Assembly (NCBI GenBank): GCA_023266695.1
Contig: JAHFPO010000036.1
Location: 1-15,892, forward strand
From: Hyphomicrobiales bacterium
GTDB taxonomy: Bacteria > Pseudomonadota > Alphaproteobacteria > Rhizobiales > Xanthobacteraceae
Length of the DNA stretch: 15,892 nt
Reading direction: 5' to 3'
Each line of letters begins with the position of its first letter. Position 1 is the stretch's first letter. A program made the position numbers and the translations under genes. The notes under the pieces are model-generated. The model had not been told where the DNA came from, made no database searches, and saw only the letters and a list, made by a program, of their open reading frames with translations. This document shows positions 1 to 7,257 of this stretch, piece by piece.

Positions 1-210
1 GACGCCGAGAACGGTGCGCAGGTCCGAGCTTTCCTTGCCCGCACGCCGGGCTGGGCGCTGGTTCCGGTGACGGAAGTTGCGCTCGCGCTCGGCGCGCGCG
101 GAGAGCCGCTCCGCGCTGCCGCGCTCGTGACCGCCGAGGGCATGCTGCTCACGCCGCGGCGGACCGAAACGGACGGTTTCTTCATCAGCGTCTTGCGGAA
201 TTCGACTTGA
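1..210 (+). CDS. rsmB: RsmB, 16S rRNA (cytosine-967-C5)-methyltransferase, C-terminal end only
   Basis: Frame 1 is open from the window edge to a TGA at 208-210, giving the last 69 residues of a protein whose start lies outside. It contains ENGAQVRAFLARTPGW and ends with TPRRTETDGFFISVLRNS. The pattern of an LLTPRRTxTDGFF stretch just before the stop is the classic C-terminus of the RsmB/Sun family, which methylates C967 of 16S rRNA with S-adenosylmethionine. The catalytic cysteines and SAM site are upstream and cannot be seen. In many alphaproteobacteria rsmB lies between guaB and guaA, and guaA indeed follows 49 bases downstream on the same strand. The family call rests on this C-terminal signature and the synteny. 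Confidence 0.85.
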   Translation, partial: DAENGAQVRAFLARTPGWALVPVTEVALALGARGEPLRAAALVTAEGMLLTPRRTETDGFFISVLRNST

Positions 211-259
211 TCCGGCCAGGCCGCTTGCGCGTCATCTGGCGATCCCTTAATCCCTCGCC

Positions 260-1819
260 ATGACGGCCCCCGCCCACGACAAGATTCTGATCGTCGATCT
301 CGGCTCCCAGGTGACCCAGCTGATCGCCCGGCGCGTGCGCGAGGCGGGGGTCTATTGCGAGATCGTGCCCTACCAGCGGGCGGAAGCGGCCTTCCACGAC
401 CTCGGCCCCAAGGGCGTCATCCTCTCCGGCGGTCCCGCCTCGGTTCTGGATAAGGACGCGCCGCTCGCGCCGATGGCGATTTACCAGGCCGGAGTGCCGG
501 TGCTCGGCATCTGCTACGGCGAGCAGGCAATGGCCCGGCAATTGGGCGGCGAGGTCGAGGGCGGCCACCACCGCGAGTTCGGCCGCGCCGAGGTCGAGGT
601 GACGAAACCCTCCGCGCTCTATGACGGCGTATGGAAGGTCGGCGAGCGCTATCCGGTATGGATGAGCCACGGCGACCGGGTGACCAGGCTCCCCAAGGGC
701 TTCGAGGTGGTCGGCACTTCAGAGAACGCTCCGATCGCGATCATCGCCGACGAGAAGCGCAAGTTCTACGCCACCCAATTTCATCTCGAAGTCATGCACA
801 CGCCCGATGGCGCGGCGTTGCTCAAGAACTTCGTGCGCAAGATCGCGGGCTGCCGCGGCGACTGGACCATGCGCGCGTTCCGCGCCGAGGCGATCGAGAA
901 GATCAGGAAAGAGGTCGGCAACAAGCGGGTGCTGTGCGGGCTTTCGGGCGGCGTCGATTCGGCGGTCGCCGCCGTGCTCCTGCACGAGGCGATCGGTGAC
1001 CGGCTCACCTGCGTCTTCGTCGATCACGGCCTGCTGCGCCTCGGTGAGGCGGAGAAGGTGATCGCGCTCTTTCGCGAGCACTACAACATTCCGCTCGTCC
1101 ATGTGGATGCCTCGGAGACATTCCTGCGGGCGCTCGCCGGCGCGACCGACCCCGAAGAGAAGCGCAAGGCGATCGGCAAGCTTTTCATCGACGTGTTCGA
1201 GGAAGAGGCGAGGAAGATCGGCAAGGTCGAATACCTCGCCCAGGGCACGCTCTATCCCGACGTGATCGAGAGCCAGTCCTTCACCGGCGGGCCGTCGGTG
1301 ACGATCAAGTCGCACCACAATGTGGGCGGCCTGCCCGAGCGCATGAATTTGAAATTGCTCGAGCCCCTGCGCGAATTGTTCAAGGACGAGGTGAGGGCGT
1401 TGGGGCGCGAGCTCGGCCTGCCCGCGGCCTTTGTCGGCCGCCATCCGTTTCCGGGGCCCGGCCTCGCCATCCGCTGCCCGGGCGAGATCACCCGCGCGAA
1501 GCTTGAGATATTGCGGCTTGCCGACGAAATCTATCTCGAGGAGATCCGCCGCGCCGGGCTCTATGACGTGATCTGGCAGGCCTTCGCCGTGCTCTTGCCG
1601 GTGCGGACCGTGGGCGTGATGGGCGACTACCGCACCTATGATCACGTGCTCGCGCTCCGCGCGGTCTCCTCCACCGACGGCATGACGGCGGATTTTTATC
1701 CCTTCGACATGGCCTTCCTCGGCCGCGTGGCGACGCGCATCGTCAACGAGGTGAAGGGCGTGAACCGGGTGGTCTATGACGTGACCTCGAAGCCGCCCGG
1801 CACGATCGAGTGGGAGTGA
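260..1819 (+). CDS. guaA: GMP synthase (glutamine-hydrolysing)
   Basis: Converts XMP, ATP and glutamine to GMP, the last step of guanine nucleotide synthesis in the cytoplasm. At 519 residues it is normal length. Residues 8-195 are a class I glutamine amidotransferase with the nucleophile Cys85 in GICYGEQ and partners His175 and Glu177. Residues from about 205 form the ATP pyrophosphatase domain with the P-loop SGGVDS at 229-234. The C-terminal dimerisation domain ends in the typical VTSKPPGTIEWE. One oddity: the usual HPEV around the catalytic His/Glu reads HLEV here, so the proline is a leucine while both catalytic residues stay. The start ATG at 260 has no clear Shine-Dalgarno, but the N-terminus KILIVDLGSQ fits the family well. 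Probably cotranscribed with rsmB. Confidence 0.98.
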   Translation: MTAPAHDKILIVDLGSQVTQLIARRVREAGVYCEIVPYQRAEAAFHDLGPKGVILSGGPASVLDKDAPLAPMAIYQAGVPVLGICYGEQAMARQLGGEVEGGHHREFGRAEVEVTKPSALYDGVWKVGERYPVWMSHGDRVTRLPKGFEVVGTSENAPIAIIADEKRKFYATQFHLEVMHTPDGAALLKNFVRKIAGCRGDWTMRAFRAEAIEKIRKEVGNKRVLCGLSGGVDSAVAAVLLHEAIGDRLTCVFVDHGLLRLGEAEKVIALFREHYNIPLVHVDASETFLRALAGATDPEEKRKAIGKLFIDVFEEEARKIGKVEYLAQGTLYPDVIESQSFTGGPSVTIKSHHNVGGLPERMNLKLLEPLRELFKDEVRALGRELGLPAAFVGRHPFPGPGLAIRCPGEITRAKLEILRLADEIYLEEIRRAGLYDVIWQAFAVLLPVRTVGVMGDYRTYDHVLALRAVSSTDGMTADFYPFDMAFLGRVATRIVNEVKGVNRVVYDVTSKPPGTIEWE

Positions 1820-1853
1820 GGTCTCTACCTGTATTTTGTGTTATGCTTGAACC

Positions 1854-2147
1854 ATGACCCGTGCCGACATCATCGCCTCGCTCAAGACCCGCGCCGCCGA
1901 TATCCAGGCGCACGGTGCGACTTCCCTTTATCTCTTCGGCTCGGCCGCGCGCGGGGAGGCGACCGAGAAAAGCGACGTCGATCTCTTCGTCGATTACGAT
2001 CCGGAAAAATTCGGATTCGTCGAATTGATCCGCCTGCGCGAGCGCATTTCGCAGGTCCTCGGCCGCCCGGCCGACCTTACCACCCGCGAGGGGCTGCATC
2101 CGCTCTTGCGCCCGGCGATCGAGGCCGAAGCGATCAAGGTCTTCTAG
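1854..2147 (+). CDS. MntA-type minimal nucleotidyltransferase, orphan antitoxin-like
   Basis: A 97-residue nucleotidyltransferase-fold protein. The signature GS at 29-30 followed by DVD (Asp41, Asp43) and a third acidic residue at Asp74 (ADLTT) is intact, so it is probably an active metal-dependent nucleotidyl transferase. Proteins of this size usually pair with a HEPN protein (HepT); in the studied MntA-HepT systems MntA adds AMP groups to the HEPN toxin and silences it. No HEPN-like reading frame is seen on either side: guaA ends 35 bases upstream and the downstream 300 bases show no DUF86-like sequence. It may be the survivor of a decayed TA pair, or may act on another target. The ATG at 1854 follows TTATGCTTGAACC and has no strong Shine-Dalgarno. 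Confidence 0.85.
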   Translation: MTRADIIASLKTRAADIQAHGATSLYLFGSAARGEATEKSDVDLFVDYDPEKFGFVELIRLRERISQVLGRPADLTTREGLHPLLRPAIEAEAIKVF

Positions 2148-2182
2148 GTGATCAAGCGCTCTCAACTTGTGGGAGTGAGCCT

Positions 2183-2404
2183 TCAGCCCGCGTGCGCGAC
2201 CGCGTTCGAATGGGCTTTCGCCGCCGCCGGCGCGAGTTCGACCGGAAAGCCCCGCAGGTAGTCGGCGAGGATCGTGCCGGCAAGCTCGCCGACCGGCATC
2301 GGGCGCTCGGCGAGCGTCCGACGGAGCGGGGGACGAATTTCACGCCGCACCGGCGCTCCTCGGAGGCTCCCGGAATGGCGCCGCGGCGGCCGTGACAAGC
2401 CCAT
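2183..2404 (-). CDS. Possible small hypothetical protein (weak)
   Basis: The 309 bases between the nucleotidyltransferase and the NnrU gene hold no recognisable gene. The only candidate is this 73-codon minus-strand frame, ending in YLRGFPVELAPAAAKAHSNAVAHAG. Its last 38 codons have G or C at the third position in 33 cases, as the real genes here do, which is why I list it. The first half is arginine/proline-rich and looks like noise, and no start has a convincing Shine-Dalgarno; a shorter form from the ATG near 2296 is as likely. No family is recognised. It could be a genuine small protein, a 3' remnant of a lost gene, or a chance frame in GC-rich DNA. Confidence 0.25.
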   Translation of the reverse strand: MGLSRPPRRHSGSLRGAPVRREIRPPLRRTLAERPMPVGELAGTILADYLRGFPVELAPAAAKAHSNAVAHAG

Positions 2405-2456
2405 CGGAATAAGTCTAGCTTCCCCCGCGATACCCGGTTCACCCTCGGAGCCGCCC

Positions 2457-3029
2457 ATGATTCTCATGCTCGCCGGCCTCCTCGTATTCATCGCCGCGCA
2501 CGGCTTCACCACCCAGCGGGGCGCGCGTGCGGCCGTGATCGCCCGCATCGGCGAGGGGCCCTATAAACTCGTCTATTCAGCCGTCTCGATCGCGGGCCTC
2601 CTGATGATCGGCTACGGCTACGGCGCCTGGCGGGCGCAAGGCCCCGTCGAGCTCTGGCATCCGCCGGTGTGGATGCGCCATCTGGCGCTCCTGTTGATGC
2701 TGTTCGCCTCGATCGCGCTCGCCGCGGCCTATGCGCCCGGCCGCATCAAGGCGGCGCTCAAGCACCCGATGCTGGTCGCGATCAAGACTTGGGCCCTCGC
2801 CCATCTCCTCGCCAATGGCGACGTCGCCACCATCGTGCTCGCGCTCGCGGTGCTCGCTTGGGCGGTCTATGCGCGCATCTCGATGAAGAGTCGCGAGCCC
2901 GCGGCGCCCGTCGCGACCACCGGGTGGGTCGGCGATGCGGCGGCCTTGGTCGGCGGCCTTGCGATCTACGTCTTCCTCGCCTACCTGTTCCATCCCTACG
3001 TCATCGGCGTACCCGTGCTGCCCGCCTGA
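2457..3029 (+). CDS. NnrU family integral membrane protein
   Basis: A 190-residue polytopic membrane protein of the NnrU family. Hydrophobic segments run near residues 2-14, 39-55, 74-93, 112-133 and 160-180. Family hallmarks are visible: an early AAHG (His15), a KHPM motif (His103) and WALAHLLANGD (His116). NnrU was first linked to nitrite/nitric oxide reduction in Rhodobacter, and the same family includes the haem-dependent 15-cis-zeta-carotene isomerase Z-ISO, so conserved histidines may bind haem; that is family knowledge, not shown here. I chose ATG 2457 over an in-frame start at 2274 because GGAG at 2447-2450 is correctly spaced and the upstream residues are low-complexity arginine-rich. 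No denitrification genes are nearby. panB starts 4 bases after its stop, so the two are probably translated together. Confidence 0.88.
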   Translation: MILMLAGLLVFIAAHGFTTQRGARAAVIARIGEGPYKLVYSAVSIAGLLMIGYGYGAWRAQGPVELWHPPVWMRHLALLLMLFASIALAAAYAPGRIKAALKHPMLVAIKTWALAHLLANGDVATIVLALAVLAWAVYARISMKSREPAAPVATTGWVGDAAALVGGLAIYVFLAYLFHPYVIGVPVLPA

Positions 3030-3033
3030 AACC

Positions 3034-3855
3034 ATGGCCGACACCGACATCCGCCGCATCACCGCGCCCGACATCCGCGCCCGCAAGGGCGGCGAACCGA
3101 TCGTGGCGCTCACGTCCTATCACGCCCACACCGCCGGGCTGCTCGATTCCCATGTCGACTTCATCCTGGTCGGCGATTCGCTCGGCATGGTGATGCACGG
3201 GCTCGAGACCACGGTGCCCGTCACCCTCGACATGATGATCCTGCAGGGCCGCGCGGTGATGCGCGGCTCGAAGCGGGCGCTGATCGTGGTCGACATGCCG
3301 TTCGGGAGCTATGAGGAGAGTCCCGAGCAAGCGTTTCGCAACTCAGCGCGGGTGTTGAAGGAGACGCACTGCGGCGCGGTCAAGCTCGAGGGCGGCGTGC
3401 GCATGGCCGAGACCGTCCGCTTCCTCTCCGAGCGCGGCGTGCCGGTCATGGGCCATGTGGGATTGACGCCGCAGTCGATCAATGCGCTCGGCTCCTTCCG
3501 CGCCCGCGGCCGCGACGAGGCGGAATGGGCCCCGTTCCTCGATGACGCGCGCGCGGTCGCCGACGCCGGCGCTTTCGCGATCGTGATCGAGGCCGTCGCC
3601 GAGCCGCTCGCCCGCAAGATCACCGCCGAAGTCGCGATCCCGACCATCGGCATCGGCGCCTCGCCCGCCTGCGACGGACAGATCCTGGTGCTCGAGGACA
3701 TGCTCGGCCTGTCACCGCGGGTGCCGAAATTCGTCAAGCGCTACGGCGAGCTTGCCGGCCATATCGAGGCGGCGGTGAAGGCTTACGCCGCCGACGTCAG
3801 GAGCCGCCAATTCCCCGGCTCCGCCCATGTTTACCAGTTGAAGCGCAAGGGCTGA
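3034..3855 (+). CDS. panB: 3-methyl-2-oxobutanoate hydroxymethyltransferase (ketopantoate hydroxymethyltransferase)
   Basis: Transfers a hydroxymethyl group from methylene-tetrahydrofolate to alpha-ketoisovalerate to make ketopantoate, the first committed step of pantothenate and coenzyme A synthesis. The 273 residues cover the whole TIM-barrel family. Visible motifs are VALTSYHAHTAGLLD, the metal-binding VGDSLGMVMHG (Asp48), VVDMPFGSY, VKLEGG, VMGHVGLTPQS, the catalytic glutamate in IVIEAVAE (Glu186) and IPTIGIGAS. The start at 3034 removes 33 upstream in-frame residues that belong to the NnrU region in another frame; MADTDIRRITAPDIRARKGG is a normal PanB N-terminus. It lies 4 bases behind the NnrU gene. 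The usual partner panC is not in the window. Confidence 0.97.
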   Translation: MADTDIRRITAPDIRARKGGEPIVALTSYHAHTAGLLDSHVDFILVGDSLGMVMHGLETTVPVTLDMMILQGRAVMRGSKRALIVVDMPFGSYEESPEQAFRNSARVLKETHCGAVKLEGGVRMAETVRFLSERGVPVMGHVGLTPQSINALGSFRARGRDEAEWAPFLDDARAVADAGAFAIVIEAVAEPLARKITAEVAIPTIGIGASPACDGQILVLEDMLGLSPRVPKFVKRYGELAGHIEAAVKAYAADVRSRQFPGSAHVYQLKRKG

Positions 3856-3877
3856 AAAAACCGCGCCTTGCGGGCGT

Positions 3878-3906
3878 TTGCCACGATCCATCCACATCTC
3901 TATCGT
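3878..3906 (+). promoter_or_regulatory. Candidate sigma-70-type promoter for the YfgM-like gene
   Basis: In the 103-base gap after panB, TTGCCA (3878-3883) and TATCGT (3901-3906) are separated by exactly 17 bases, matching the housekeeping -35/-10 arrangement (5 of 6 and 4 of 6 consensus bases). A start near 3913 would leave a leader of about 45 bases before the ATG at 3959, which has AAGGA at 3949-3953. Inferred by eye only. Confidence 0.4.
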
Positions 3907-3958
3907 ACGCCGCGCTCTGGGCCGATCTGACCGGGCGGCCGGGGACTCAAGGATTTTC

Positions 3959-4639
3959 ATGTCCGATATCATCCGCGAAGTCGACGAGGAACTTCGCCGC
4001 GAACGCATCGAAAAGCTGTGGCAGCGCTACGGCGGCTATGCCGTCGGTGCGGCCGTTCTGATCGTGCTCGCGATCGCCGGCTGGCGCGGCTGGGAATGGT
4101 ACATGGCGCGCGAGGCGGCGAAATCCGGCGCCCGTTTCGAGGCGGCGCTGCAGCTCGTCACCGAAGGCAAGCGGTTCGAGGCGGAGGCGGCATTCAACGC
4201 GATCGCCGCGGAGGGAACCTCGAGCTACCGGCTGCTCGCGCGTTTCCGCGCCGCGGCCGAAGCCGCCAAGACCGATCCGGCCGCGGGCGTTGCCGCCTAT
4301 GACGCACTCGCCGCCGACGGCTCGATCGAGTCCATCCTGCGCGATCTCGCCAGGCTGCATGCGGGCCGTATTCTCGTCGACACCGCGCCCGTGGCCGAGA
4401 TCGCCAGCCGCATGGAGCCGCTGATGGCGGCGCAGGCGCCGTTCCGCCATTCGGCGCGCGAGCTTCTGGGCCTTGCGCGCTATCGCGCGGGAGAGCGCGA
4501 GACGGCGCAAAAAATCTTCGCCGAAATCCTGACCGATCCGGAGACGCCGCCGGGTATGCGGACCCGCGCGGAGATGCTGCGCGCCCTCGTGAGCAACCCC
4601 GGGGGCGGTATTCCCGTTTCCGCTCCGGCGACCCAATGA
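3959..4639 (+). CDS. YfgM-like membrane-anchored tetratricopeptide protein
   Basis: A 226-residue protein with a short charged cytoplasmic N-terminus (SDIIREVDEELRRERIEKLWQRYGGY), one transmembrane helix at about residues 27-45, and a periplasmic helical, alanine-rich repeat domain. This matches the YfgM/TPR_21 family, which in E. coli associates with the SecYEG translocon and periplasmic chaperones. In many proteobacteria the order is yfgM, bamB, der; here a small lipoprotein takes the middle position and der follows. ATG 3959 is preferred over an in-frame ATG at 3878 because it is preceded by AAGGA with 5-base spacing and starts the conserved N-terminus. Its stop lies immediately beside the next gene, so the two are likely in one transcript. 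Confidence 0.85.
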   Translation: MSDIIREVDEELRRERIEKLWQRYGGYAVGAAVLIVLAIAGWRGWEWYMAREAAKSGARFEAALQLVTEGKRFEAEAAFNAIAAEGTSSYRLLARFRAAAEAAKTDPAAGVAAYDALAADGSIESILRDLARLHAGRILVDTAPVAEIASRMEPLMAAQAPFRHSARELLGLARYRAGERETAQKIFAEILTDPETPPGMRTRAEMLRALVSNPGGGIPVSAPATQ

Positions 4640-4650
4640 GGGGATCGTAC

Positions 4651-5094
4651 ATGCCGAGTGCGCGTCTTCCGGCCCGTCTTCTCCTGCTCGCCCTTCTCGC
4701 ACTGCCGCTTGCGGCCGCGCTCGCGGGCTGCGAGACCCTGGAGAAGCTCAATCCGTTCGACGAAAAGAAGACGCCGCTCGCGGGCGATCGCAAACCGGTG
4801 TTCACGAGCGGGGTGCCCGGCGTCGAATATAATGCGCCGCCCCAGCAGCCCTCCAATTCGAACGTCCAGCTCCCGCCGGTGAGCGCGAGCGAGAACCCCG
4901 ACCGGCCGTCGGCGGAGCCGGGGTCCAACCCGGAGGCACAATCCGGGCAAGCAGCCAAGAAGTCCGCGCGGAAACCGGCGTCCAAATCCGCACCTCAATC
5001 CGAGACCCCGTCGGCGTCCAAATCCGCGACCAAATCCGCGACCAAGTCCGCGCGCAAGCCGGACTCCGATGATCCCTGGTCCGGACAGCGTTAG
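4651..5094 (+). CDS. Small lipoprotein with Lys/Ser/Ala repeat tail
   Basis: A 147-residue predicted lipoprotein. A signal peptide of arginine plus a leucine/alanine core ends in the lipobox ALAGC with the lipidated Cys27. Then follows a conserved-looking segment ETLEKLNPFDEKKTPLAGDR and VFTSGVPGVEYNAPP; similar PGERR..VFPEGVPGV stretches occur in small lipoproteins I recall from Rhizobiales. Residues 80-147 are disordered and carry K-S-A repeats. It has no beta-propeller blades, so it is not BamB although it sits between YfgM and Der where BamB often lies. ATG 4651 is preferred because GAGGGG at 4638-4643 is 7 bases upstream; an in-frame ATG at 4636 overlapping the previous stop as ATGA is possible and adds 5 residues. 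Function unknown; an envelope role is inferred from lipidation and context. Confidence 0.8.
   Translation: MPSARLPARLLLLALLALPLAAALAGCETLEKLNPFDEKKTPLAGDRKPVFTSGVPGVEYNAPPQQPSNSNVQLPPVSASENPDRPSAEPGSNPEAQSGQAAKKSARKPASKSAPQSETPSASKSATKSATKSARKPDSDDPWSGQR
5014..5058 (+). repeat. 12-bp in-frame tandem repeat encoding A-[ST]-K-S
   Basis: Three successive 12-base units (GCGTCCAAATCC, GCGACCAAATCC, GCGACCAAGTCC at 5014, 5026 and 5038) plus a partial unit encode ASKS-ATKS-ATKS-ARK near the C-terminus of the lipoprotein. Being codon-phased, the array can gain or lose 4 residues without a frameshift. Degenerate relatives lie just upstream (near 4960-4990). Confidence 0.85.
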
Positions 5095-5139
5095 ACTTTT
5101 CCGCGAGTTCCGGGTCCGATCCATTCCCCGTGTCATGCG

Positions 5140-6540
5140 ATGCGCCCGATCGTCGCCATCGTCGGCCGCCCCAATGTGGGCAAGTCGACGCTCTTCAATC
5201 GCCTGGTGGGCAGGCGCGCGGCCTTGGTCGACGATCGCCCCGGCGTCACCCGCGACCGGCGCGAGGGCGAGGCCAGGCTCGGCGATCTTTCCTTCGGCGT
5301 GATCGACACCGCCGGTCTCGAGGAGACCGATGCGGCGAGCCTCGTCGGGCGCATGCAGGCCCAGACCGAGGCGGCGATCCGCGCCGCCGACGTGGTGCTG
5401 TTTCTCATCGATGCCCGCGCCGGGGTGACGCCGTCCGACCGCGCCTTCGCCGATCTCATTCGCCGCGCGGCCAAGCCCACGATCCTCGTCGCCAACAAGA
5501 GCGAAGGCCGGGGAGGCGAGGCCGGCGCCTATGAATCCTACGAGCTCGGCCTCGGCGATCCGGTCGCGATCTCGGCCGAGCACGGCGAGGGCCTCGCCGA
5601 CCTCCATGCGGCGCTCGCCGCCTTCATGCCGGCGGCCGCCGAAGCAAGGGCAGGCGAGGGGAAGGGCGCGATCCGCGTGGCGGTGGTCGGCCGCCCCAAT
5701 GCCGGCAAATCGACTCTCATCAACCGGCTCCTCGGCGAGGAGCGCCTGCTCACCGGCCCCGAGCCTGGCATCACCCGCGACGCCATCGCCGTCGATTTCC
5801 GCCGCGGCGACCGCCGCTTCGAGCTTTACGACACCGCCGGCCTGCGCCGGCGCGCCAAGATCGTAGACAGCATCGAGAAGCTCTCGGTCGGCGATGCGCT
5901 CAACGCCATCCGCTTCGCCGAGGTGGTGGTGCTGCTCCTGGATGCGCAACAACCGTTCGAGGAACAGGATCTGAGGATCGCCGATCTCGTCGTGCGCGAG
6001 GGTCGCGCCCTCGTCATCGGCATGAACAAATGCGATCGGGTGGAGCGCAAGGAGCTGGCGCCCAAACATCTGCGCGACGAGGCCGACCACTGGCTGCCGC
6101 AGGCGAAGGGCATGCCGATCGTGCCGATCTCCGGCTTGATGGGCGAGGGGCTCGAACGGCTGATGGATGCGGTGGTGGAAATCCACGAAATCTGGAACCG
6201 CCGCGTGCCCACCGCCGCGCTCAATCGATTCCTGCCGGCGGCGATCGAAGCCAATCCGCCGCCGGCGATTTCGGGCGGGCGGGTGAAGCTCCGCTACATG
6301 ACCCAGCCGAAAGCGCGCCCGCCGAGCTTCGTCGCCTTCGGTACTCGGACGAATGCACTTCCGGAATCCTACGTGCGCTATCTCGTGAACGGTCTGCGCG
6401 ATGCCTTCGATCTTCCCGGCGTGCCGATTAGGCTCGCCTTTCGAGAGGGGGAAAATCCCTTCGCCGGGAAGAAAAGCCGTGGCGGCCTCGGCCGCCGTCA
6501 GGCCGGCGCGCGGAAGGCGAGAAAGCGCCGCAACGGATAG
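5140..6540 (+). CDS. der: Der (EngA), tandem-domain ribosome assembly GTPase
   Basis: An essential GTPase needed for 50S ribosomal subunit maturation. The 466 residues hold two GTPase domains and a C-terminal KH-like domain. Domain 1: P-loop GRPNVGKS at 9-16, DTAGLEE, and NKSE at 119-122 in place of NKxD, a variant I recall from alphaproteobacterial Der proteins. Domain 2: P-loop GRPNAGKS at 184-191, DTAGLRRRAKI, and NKCD at 296-299. The KH-like part runs from about 350 (KLRYMTQPKARPPSFVAFGT) and ends with a basic tail KKSRGGLGRRQAGARKARKRR. Starts 45 bases after the lipoprotein gene. Its last 43 bases overlap tail-to-tail with the convergent SDR gene. Confidence 0.98.
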   Translation: MRPIVAIVGRPNVGKSTLFNRLVGRRAALVDDRPGVTRDRREGEARLGDLSFGVIDTAGLEETDAASLVGRMQAQTEAAIRAADVVLFLIDARAGVTPSDRAFADLIRRAAKPTILVANKSEGRGGEAGAYESYELGLGDPVAISAEHGEGLADLHAALAAFMPAAAEARAGEGKGAIRVAVVGRPNAGKSTLINRLLGEERLLTGPEPGITRDAIAVDFRRGDRRFELYDTAGLRRRAKIVDSIEKLSVGDALNAIRFAEVVVLLLDAQQPFEEQDLRIADLVVREGRALVIGMNKCDRVERKELAPKHLRDEADHWLPQAKGMPIVPISGLMGEGLERLMDAVVEIHEIWNRRVPTAALNRFLPAAIEANPPPAISGGRVKLRYMTQPKARPPSFVAFGTRTNALPESYVRYLVNGLRDAFDLPGVPIRLAFREGENPFAGKKSRGGLGRRQAGARKARKRRNG

Positions 6541-7238
6541 TCGTAGATCATCCCGCTTTGCGTGCAGGCGGGCAGGCAGAGCGGAAGGATGAATTCCGCC
6601 ACCTCTTCCGGCGTATCGAGCGTCATCGGGTCCTCGCCCGGCATCGCTTTCGCGCGCATGCGGGTGCGCACCGGCCCCGGATTGAAGAGATTGAGCTTCA
6701 CGTTGGTCTTTTCCGTCTCGGACGCGTAGGTGCGCACCAGCATTTCGAGCGCCGCCTTGGAAACCGAATAAGGTCCCCAGTAGGCCGCCGACTTGTAGGT
6801 GCGGCCGGAAGAGATGAACACGCAGCGCGCGGCCTCGGCCTGGCGCAGCAGGAGATCGAACGAGCGCAGGAGCCGCCAGTTCGCCGTGAGGTTGACGGCG
6901 ATCACTTCGTCCCAATCCTTCACGTCCACGTGGCTGAGGGGCGAAAGATTGCCGGGCTGGCCCGCGTTGCCGACCAGCACGTCGAGGCGGCCGTAGCGCT
7001 CATGGAGCGCGGCGCCGAGCCGGTCGAGCGCGTCGAAGTCGCGGAGATCGGCGGGAACGAGCGTCGCGCTGCCGCCTTCTTTCTTGATCGCGTCGTCCAG
7101 TTCCTCGAGCCCACCGGTGGTGCGGGCGAGCGCCACGATATGGGCGCCGGCGCGCGCGAGCGCGAGCGCGGTCGCTCGTCCGATCCCGCGCGAGGCGCCG
7201 GTGACGAGCGCGATCTTGGAGGCGAGGGGTTTGGTCAC
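6498..7238 (-). CDS. Short-chain dehydrogenase/reductase (classical SDR), complete copy
   Basis: A 246-residue NAD(P)-dependent oxidoreductase of the classical SDR superfamily. The cofactor motif TGASRGIG is at 13-20, NAG at 91-93, the structural Asn116 in IAVNL, the catalytic serine in FISSGRT (143-144), and YSVSK with Tyr157 and Lys161. The substrate cannot be deduced; it resembles YciK-type SDRs. In many Rhizobiales an SDR follows purF directly. Here a TA module lies between them, and a second diverged copy of this gene's first 22 codons remains next to purF. The start is GTG at 7238, 19 bases after the antitoxin stop, with no clear Shine-Dalgarno; the gene may now rely on read-through from the TA promoter or from purF. 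Its 3' end overlaps der by 43 bases on the opposite strand. Confidence 0.95.
   Translation of the reverse strand: MTKPLASKIALVTGASRGIGRATALALARAGAHIVALARTTGGLEELDDAIKKEGGSATLVPADLRDFDALDRLGAALHERYGRLDVLVGNAGQPGNLSPLSHVDVKDWDEVIAVNLTANWRLLRSFDLLLRQAEAARCVFISSGRTYKSAAYWGPYSVSKAALEMLVRTYASETEKTNVKLNLFNPGPVRTRMRAKAMPGEDPMTLDTPEEVAEFILPLCLPACTQSGMIYDYPLRRFLAFRAPA
7174..7238 (-). repeat. Direct repeat copy A: first 22 codons of the intact SDR gene
   Basis: This 65-base segment matches 7981-8045 at 54 of 65 positions by hand alignment, in the same orientation, 807 bases apart. The longest identical block is 17 bases, 7180-7196 here and 7987-8003 in the other copy. The two copies bracket the toxin-antitoxin operon. 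Confidence 0.9.
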
Positions 7239-7257
7239 GGAGCGAGGCAGGTTGGGA

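Noticed and set aside
2148..2456. A decayed HEPN (HepT) gene following the nucleotidyltransferase
   Set aside because: I looked in the three forward frames for the DUF86 features (an R-x4-6-H motif with an H-x-Y-F type ending) and found none.
4480..6915. 811-codon open frame on the minus strand across the end of the YfgM-like gene, the lipoprotein gene, der and the SDR 3' end
   Set aside because: It is antisense to der and the lipoprotein gene, whose protein motifs are unmistakable. Its translation is rich in His, Arg and Asp with no domain, as expected for the complement of GC-rich codons.
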